The translations under genes were made by a program, and so were the position numbers. A DNA stretch of 64,000 nucleotides from Nocardia bovistercoris (lineage in GTDB: Bacteria > Actinomycetota > Actinomycetes > Mycobacteriales > Mycobacteriaceae): NCBI RefSeq assembly GCF_015674855.1, contig NZ_JADMLG010000011.1, positions 124,001 through 188,000 on the forward strand, written 5' to 3'. Positions 59,388-64,000 of this stretch are shown piece by piece. The stretch's first letter is position 1. Every line of letters starts with the position of its first letter. The notes under the pieces were generated by a model. That model had not been told where the DNA came from. It worked only from the letters and a program-made list of their open reading frames with translations, and did no database searches.

Positions 59388-60056
59388 TCAGTGTCCTTCC
59401 GGTGGGGCGGGCTCGCCGCCGAGCGCTTGCGGGCGCCGGTCGATCGGGATCAGGTCGTCTTGGTGAAAAGTGGTGTGGGCCAGACGGACAACCCATGTGT
59501 TCGGGCCGTCCGGAGCCCAGGAGATCCGGTCGCGGTAGGTGGGCACCGCGATCAGCGCTCCGGTACCGGGTTCCCACGCGAGGATGTAGTCGTAGAGGCC
59601 GGGATAGTGTCCGACGGTGAGTTCGCCGTCGGCGCGTCCGAGCGAGGCGTGCGGACTCGGCGGCGTGCCGTCGGTCCACGACCAGCGCCGGACCTCGACC
59701 GCCGCGGTCAGCAGATCGCCCCGAAAGGTGTTGCCGAGCACGGTGTTCCTGGCTCGTCCTGGTTCGGCGGTGCGCAGCACGGCGGTGAGTTCCACGTGTC
59801 CGCGCACGATCTCGGTGAGTTCGGCGTCGAGGTCGGCCAGTGCGCGCAGCAGCCGCGCGCCCGCCTCGGCCGAGGTGACCGCGAGCGCGCCGACGGTCCC
59901 GAGGTGGTCGAGCGCCTCGCGCAGGGCGGCCACTCGTGGGCCGGGTCCGCTCGCGGTGGTCGCGACCGGAAGCGCGGGCTCTTCGAGGATTTCGCGTAGC
60001 GCGCGAACGGATTCCGGGTCGAGTCCGGCATCGACGCCCTCGTTCACAACGGTCAT
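59388..60056 (-). CDS. Hypothetical protein in module 2
   Basis: A 222-residue soluble protein I do not recognise. The N-terminal half is helical (PESVRALREILEEP, EALDHLGTVGALAV, AGARLLRALADLDAEL); the C-terminal half is beta-rich with WSWTDG, GELTVGHYPGLYDY, ILAWEPGTGALIAVPTYRDR and WVVRLAHTTF. No signal peptide or membrane helix. It lies 3 bases after the Dyp-like gene and 1 base before the binding protein gene, so it is an integral member of the operon and may assist the Dyp-like protein. Confidence 0.7.
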   Translation of the reverse strand: MTVVNEGVDAGLDPESVRALREILEEPALPVATTASGPGPRVAALREALDHLGTVGALAVTSAEAGARLLRALADLDAELTEIVRGHVELTAVLRTAEPGRARNTVLGNTFRGDLLTAAVEVRRWSWTDGTPPSPHASLGRADGELTVGHYPGLYDYILAWEPGTGALIAVPTYRDRISWAPDGPNTWVVRLAHTTFHQDDLIPIDRRPQALGGEPAPPEGH

Positions 60057-60059
60057 CGC

Positions 60060-61121
60060 TCAACTCCTCAGATGCGGGTAGGCGCGCGACGCGCGCGCCG
60101 GAATGCCGACGGTGGCGCGGTGGGTCACGTCGAAGAAGGCGTTGATGCCGTTGCGCCTGCGCGCGCCGACCGACCGGTGGTAGCCGGGGCCGTCGGCGGC
60201 GTTCATGATCGCGCGAGTGTTGTTGAAATCGCGCAGTTCTCGCTGCAAGGCGACGAAGTGGGTGCCGGGCAGGCCGTCGTCGAGGGTGGCGAAATCGCGC
60301 CGGTTGATGACCGGCACGTTGTTCACCCGAGCGCGTGCGGCGGCTTGGGCGTGTCCGACCACGCCGTGTTCGCGCACGGTCTGCTCGTAGTCGGTGTAAT
60401 CGCTGGGGGCGTCGTCGGCGAACTGCTCGGCCTCGGCGGCCGTGACCGTCGGCGCGTACAGCAGAGCGGCCTGTTCGTCGCGGTCGCGGGCGTGCCAGCG
60501 CCCCACGTCGAGGACGATCCGGCTGATGTGGGCGGTGGTGCCGCCCGCCAGCGGACCCGTGCCGATGGTGATGGACGCCTCGGTGGCCTGATTGCCGCGA
60601 TGGATGGAATGGAAACCGAACAGTAGCGGCGAATTCCGCGGGATCTTCAACTCCGGCAGTGCGTCACTCGGCAGGCCTGCGCCGACGAATCCGCGACGCA
60701 CCTGCTGCACCTTCAAATACTGTCCCTGGGCGCGCGCGCCCTCGCCGAAGAGGGTGTCGAACGCCTCGTCGAGGATGTCGAGATGATCGCTGGCCAAATG
60801 CAACACCGCATGTGGGGTCTCGATCACCGGGTCCTCCCAGCGCGACATGCGCGCGGGCGCCGCGATCACGCCCTGATGTTCGGTGTGCCGGTCGAACCAC
60901 GCGCCGCCCCAGCCCACCGTGCTGAGCAGACCGTCGGGTCCGTAGCGGAAACGGCTCTCCAGCCCCGACAGCGCCGCCTCCAGATGCGCCGCCCCCGCCG
61001 CGCTCGGCGCGTCGGCCAGGTCGGCGACGACCAGCAGCTGCCTGCGCGGCGGCACCGGCCGACCCAACTCGTCGTGTCCGAAGGTGGCCTCCCATTCGTG
61101 CTGACCCGGGGGCAGGCTCAT
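60060..61121 (-). CDS. Dyp-peroxidase-like protein
   Basis: A 353-residue protein resembling the C-terminal core of dye-decolourising peroxidases: THFVALQRELRDFNN matches the conserved hFxxfQrdl segment, GGTTAHISRIVLDVGRWH matches the strand preceding the heme pocket, and VVGHAQAAARARVNN with NRRDF resembles the proximal His region. The distal GxxDG motif is absent; the equivalent site reads RGFVGAGLPSD. There is no Tat signal. Activity is therefore uncertain; it could be a heme-binding oxygenase. It overlaps the NAD(P)-binding gene by 4 bases. Confidence 0.65.
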   Translation of the reverse strand: MSLPPGQHEWEATFGHDELGRPVPPRRQLLVVADLADAPSAAGAAHLEAALSGLESRFRYGPDGLLSTVGWGGAWFDRHTEHQGVIAAPARMSRWEDPVIETPHAVLHLASDHLDILDEAFDTLFGEGARAQGQYLKVQQVRRGFVGAGLPSDALPELKIPRNSPLLFGFHSIHRGNQATEASITIGTGPLAGGTTAHISRIVLDVGRWHARDRDEQAALLYAPTVTAAEAEQFADDAPSDYTDYEQTVREHGVVGHAQAAARARVNNVPVINRRDFATLDDGLPGTHFVALQRELRDFNNTRAIMNAADGPGYHRSVGARRRNGINAFFDVTHRATVGIPARASRAYPHLRS

Positions 61122-61825
61122 TCGGTCACCCCGGCGAGCTCGGCCTCGAAATCCCGCTCCAGCGCGGTGAATTCGGCGACCAGATCGGTGGCGCCGGTCT
61201 CCGGGATGCTCAGGTTGAAGATCGCCGCCGTGCGCCCGGCCGCGGCCTCGCGGTGTTCGATCGCGGTGAGCACGGTCGCGGCGACGCTGTCGGTGCTGAC
61301 CAGGCCGTCGGCGTGCCGGTCACCGGTCAGCCGAGTCTGGTACGACGGGTCGTGGATGGTGGACAGCCAGGTGGGCCGCAGAATCGTCCATGGATTGGGT
61401 CCCGCGCGCAGATGCGCCTCGAGCGCGCGCAGACTCCAGGTGTTCGGCTTGGCGTTGCGGTGCGCCACACCGTGTCCGACCAGGAAATGCGAGACCAGCA
61501 CGATGTGCAGGTCGGGACGGGCCGCCGCGATCCGGTCGAGCACCCGGTGCCCGAGCACCCGGCCGGCCGCTGCACCGTCGGCGGGCTGCCACATGCCCGC
61601 GGCGGTGGCGACGGTCGGCGCGAGGATCAGCGCGTCGGCCTCCAGCAGCGCCCGGTCGGCGAATTCGACGGTGACCCCGCCGTCCTCGGGGCGCACGTAG
61701 GCGTGTCCGCGCTCGCGGGCCAGGCGCTCGGTCTGCTCGCGGGCGTTCCAGATGCCGTTGACGTGGTGGTACCGCTCGTCGGCGGCCTCGGCGAAGACCG
61801 GACTGAATTCGACGATGTGAACCAT
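61118..61825 (-). CDS. NAD(P)-binding atypical SDR (NmrA-like)
   Basis: A 235-residue Rossmann-like protein of the atypical short-chain dehydrogenase/NmrA group. It has ADALILAPTVATAAGM, the strand HIVLVSHFLVGHG, PWTILRPTWLSTI and a C-terminal GRTAAIFNLSIPE. The glycine-rich nucleotide loop is not at the N-terminus, which reads VHIVEFSPVFAEA, so cofactor binding is uncertain. It could supply reducing power or act as a regulator. It lies between the LLM monooxygenase and the Dyp-like gene in the same operon. Confidence 0.7.
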   Translation of the reverse strand: MVHIVEFSPVFAEAADERYHHVNGIWNAREQTERLARERGHAYVRPEDGGVTVEFADRALLEADALILAPTVATAAGMWQPADGAAAGRVLGHRVLDRIAAARPDLHIVLVSHFLVGHGVAHRNAKPNTWSLRALEAHLRAGPNPWTILRPTWLSTIHDPSYQTRLTGDRHADGLVSTDSVAATVLTAIEHREAAAGRTAAIFNLSIPETGATDLVAEFTALERDFEAELAGVTE

Positions 61826-61859
61826 CGGAAACTCCTCGTTCGGGTGGCGGGTGGATGGG

Positions 61860-63173
61860 TTACCAGGTCGGGATGGGCAGCCCGAGGTGGTCGCGCAGGG
61901 TGGCGCCGTGGTAGCGGCGCCGGAACAGCCCGCGCTCCTGCAGAATCGGGACGACCTCGTCGACGAAGGGGTCGAAGCGTTCCTCGATCACGTCGAACAT
62001 CAGGTTGAAACCGTCGACGTAGCCGGTCGAGAACCACGCCTCGATGGTGTCGGCCACGGTTTTCGGCCCGCCGGTGACGACGAGATGGCCGATGCCGTCG
62101 CGCACGATCTCGCGCACCGTTCGCCCGGATTCGCCCAGCGAGGCCAAAGAGCGCAGGAATCCCTCCGAGGTGGCGTGGCGCTGAGTCTCGAAATGCGCCG
62201 CGTCCAGCGCGAGCGGCGCGTCCAGGTCGATCTCTTCGGCCGCGATGCCGAGGCGCTGCGCGAGCATGGCCAGCGTGGCCGCCTCGGATTCCGGATCGCT
62301 CAGTTCCTCGCGGCGGCGGCGCGCCTCCTCGTCGGTGGAGCCGAGCGTCACGACCAGACCGGGTAGCGCGAGCACCGGACCGCGGCCCGGGGTGCGCACT
62401 CCCGACGACGCCGCGTCCAGGCGGGTGCGGTACTCGCGCGCCGCGTCGAGCGTCGCCGCCGCCACGAAGGTCGCGTCCGCGTAGCGGGCGGCCAGGTCGA
62501 GGCCGTCCGGGGAGCCGCCCGCCTGGAACACCACCGGCACGCCCTGTTCGGACGGCGGCACGAGACCGCCGCCGGTCACCGCGAAGTACTTGCCGCGATG
62601 TCGGATCGGGCGGACCCCGTCGGCGCGGGCGTAACGCCCCGCCGTCTTGTCCGCGACGATGGCGTCCGGCGACCAGGTGCGCCACAGGTCGTGCACCACG
62701 TCCAGGAATTCCCCCGCCCGGGCGTACCGTTCGGCTTTGGGTGGCAGGACGTCGAGTCCGTAGTTGGGTGAGACCAGCGGGTTGTAGCTGGTCACCACGT
62801 TCCAACCGGCCCGGCCGCGCGAGATGCGGTCCAGGGTGGCGATGGAGCGCGCCAGGTTGAACGGGTGATGCCAGGTCGAGGACACGGTGGCCACCACGCC
62901 CACGTATTCGGTCTGCTGGGCGGCCACGGTCAGCGCGAGGATCGGGTCGAGGGTCGCGCGTTGCGGCTCGGATTCCCAGCCCGGGGTGAGCGCGGGCACA
63001 TCGGCGGTGAACACCGCGTCGAGCAGGCCGCGCTCGGCGGTCTTCGCCACGCGCACATAGAAATCCGGGTTGGCGGTGCCCAGCGGATCAATGCCGTCGC
63101 GACGCCAGGCATTGCGGTAGGAGCCGTGGCCGGGGCAGTTGACGCCCAGGTGCAGCGGCGGTTGTCCGGACAT
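61860..63173 (-). CDS. LLM-class monooxygenase, NtaA/SnaA/DszA type, module 2
   Basis: A 437-residue FMNH2-dependent monooxygenase: HLGVNCPGHGSYRNAWRRDG at strand 1, TEYVGVVATVSSTWHHPFNLARS, RGRAGWNVVTSYNP in the flavin region, VVFQAGGSPDGLDLAARYAD, and the C-terminal VPILQERGLFRRRYHGATLRDHLG. By analogy with DszA-DszC pairs it may act with the DszC/SfnB-type protein at 52769 on a sulfone. It is 18 bases after the aldo/keto reductase gene and 34 before the next gene in the same direction. Confidence 0.92.
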   Translation of the reverse strand: MSGQPPLHLGVNCPGHGSYRNAWRRDGIDPLGTANPDFYVRVAKTAERGLLDAVFTADVPALTPGWESEPQRATLDPILALTVAAQQTEYVGVVATVSSTWHHPFNLARSIATLDRISRGRAGWNVVTSYNPLVSPNYGLDVLPPKAERYARAGEFLDVVHDLWRTWSPDAIVADKTAGRYARADGVRPIRHRGKYFAVTGGGLVPPSEQGVPVVFQAGGSPDGLDLAARYADATFVAAATLDAAREYRTRLDAASSGVRTPGRGPVLALPGLVVTLGSTDEEARRRREELSDPESEAATLAMLAQRLGIAAEEIDLDAPLALDAAHFETQRHATSEGFLRSLASLGESGRTVREIVRDGIGHLVVTGGPKTVADTIEAWFSTGYVDGFNLMFDVIEERFDPFVDEVVPILQERGLFRRRYHGATLRDHLGLPIPTW

Positions 63174-63191
63174 CGGCTCGCTCCCGATCGG

Positions 63192-64000
63192 TCAGACGCC
63201 CGCGAGGGCGGCGGTGGGCAGGGTGGCGGTCGGCCGCGCCGAACCATGGCGGCGGCGGTCCTCGGACTCCTTCAGCCACGGCGGCAGCCAGCCCTCGTCG
63301 GCGCGGTTGAGCGTGACGCCGGGCGGCACGATCTCGTCGATCGCGTCGAGCACCGAGGCGTCGAGCACGATGTCGGGCACGCCGAGCAGGCTCTCCAGGT
63401 GCTCGAAGGTGCGCGGGCCGATGATGACGCTGTCGACCGCGGGATGGTTCAGGACGAACGCCACCGCCAGCTCGGGCAGGCTCAGCCCGGCCGCGCGCGC
63501 CAGATCGCCGAGCCGGATGGCGATCTCGCGTTTGGTGCGGTTGATCGGCAGCGCCGGATCGTGGCGGTCGGGTTGGCGGGCCGCGCGCGCCGACGCGGGC
63601 GCCTCGTCGCCTTCCACGTGACGGCCCGACAGCCAGCCCCCCGCCAGGGGGCTCCAGGTGAGCACGCCGAGGTCGTACTTCCGCGCCACCGGCAAAGTGG
63701 CGCGCTCGACACCGCGTGCCAGGATCGAGTAGGGCGCCTGCTCGGAGACCGGGCGGCTGCGTCCGTCGCGCGCCGCGGCCCACTGCGCCTCCACCAACAG
63801 GTGGGGTTCGTTGGTCGTGGTGCCGTAGTAGCGGATCTTGCCCTGACGCACGAGATCGTCGAGGGCGCCGACGGTTTCGGCGATATCCACCTCGGGATCG
63901 GGTTTGTGCTGCTGATACAGATCGATATGGTCGATATCGAGTCGGCGCAGCGAATTCTCGACCTCCTGGAAGATCCAGCGCCGCGAACTGCCCCTGGTAT
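63192..64000 (-). CDS. Aldo/keto reductase (partial, N-terminus off the window)
   Basis: About 269 C-terminal residues of an aldo/keto reductase; the N-terminus with Asp, Tyr and Lys of the tetrad lies beyond the right edge. The visible part has SLRRLDIDHIDLYQQHKPDP with the catalytic His, then SVIIGPRTFEHLESLLG for cofactor phosphate. The sequence resembles NADP-dependent reductases of the YajO/MocA type. It is the most upstream visible gene of the leftward module 2 and could reduce aldehydes released by desulfonation. Confidence 0.88.
   Translation of the reverse strand, partial: TRGSSRRWIFQEVENSLRRLDIDHIDLYQQHKPDPEVDIAETVGALDDLVRQGKIRYYGTTTNEPHLLVEAQWAAARDGRSRPVSEQAPYSILARGVERATLPVARKYDLGVLTWSPLAGGWLSGRHVEGDEAPASARAARQPDRHDPALPINRTKREIAIRLGDLARAAGLSLPELAVAFVLNHPAVDSVIIGPRTFEHLESLLGVPDIVLDASVLDAIDEIVPPGVTLNRADEGWLPPWLKESEDRRRHGSARPTATLPTAALAGV

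Noticed and set aside
1..64000. CRISPR arrays, tRNA/rRNA genes, insertion sequences, phage genes or integration sites
   Set aside because: No spaced identical repeats, no tRNA-like cloverleaf, no transposase or integrase motif found on either strand; the only tandem repeat is the 97-bp junction repeat.

Overview
The window is a piece of a high-GC actinobacterial chromosome, most likely Nocardia or a close relative in the Mycobacteriales. The reasons are mycothiol synthesis (mshC), an MMPL transporter, an MTB12-like lipoprotein, and a gene order that follows the M. tuberculosis Rv2130c-Rv2141c block (mshC, SCO1664 family, DUF3090, histidine phosphatase, uppP, Rv2137c-like, lppL, DUF5703, pyrD, PEBP, M20 peptidase). 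Genes are tightly packed, with many ATGA/GTGA overlaps. I see no tRNA, rRNA, CRISPR, phage or insertion sequence.

Region 1 (1-22.4 kb) is the conserved core. A leftward operon uppP-phosphatase-DUF3090-SCO1664-mshC faces a rightward aldo/keto reductase homologue followed by a haem uptake set (hmuT, hmuU, hmuV). A leftward envelope operon follows (Rv2137c-like, MTB12-like lipoprotein, MMPL, YrdB), then rightward lppL-DUF5703-pyrD. The conserved block is interrupted at 15-20 kb by a duplicated pair of unknown small genes, a PfkB-fold protein with a broken catalytic motif and a fatty acyl-CoA ligase, then resumes with the PEBP and M20 genes.

Region 2 (22.6-33 kb) is accessory: a phosphotransferase, a VOC protein, two TetR regulators each next to a divergent target with clear paired operators, a small duplicated membrane protein, a cold-shock protein, a heterodimeric ABC exporter and a ComB-family phosphatase.

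Region 3 (33-64 kb) is an organosulfur-scavenging island. It holds five luciferase-like (LLM) flavin monooxygenases of SsuD and NtaA/SnaA/DszA types, a DszC/SfnB-type acyl-CoA dehydrogenase homologue, a TauD-type dioxygenase, two complete Dpp-type ABC importers (each with a fused double ATPase), two LysR regulators, aldo/keto reductases, a Dyp-peroxidase-like protein and a PLP enzyme. The importer modules lie on opposite strands and point toward each other. Between them sits a family 2A encapsulin shell gene overlapping a cysteine desulfurase with a ~250-residue disordered N-terminal cargo region. My inference is that imported sulfur compounds are desulfonated or oxidised to sulfite, sulfate or cysteine, and that cysteine sulfur is mobilised or stored in the encapsulin compartment.

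Regulatory signs in the island are a 25-bp element shared by the first LysR gene and the first importer operon, a cysteine-containing leader peptide followed by a hairpin ahead of the importer, and a second cysteine-rich short frame upstream of the encapsulin gene. The permease/ATPase gene junction of the first importer has been triplicated in tandem, creating a small coupled open frame.
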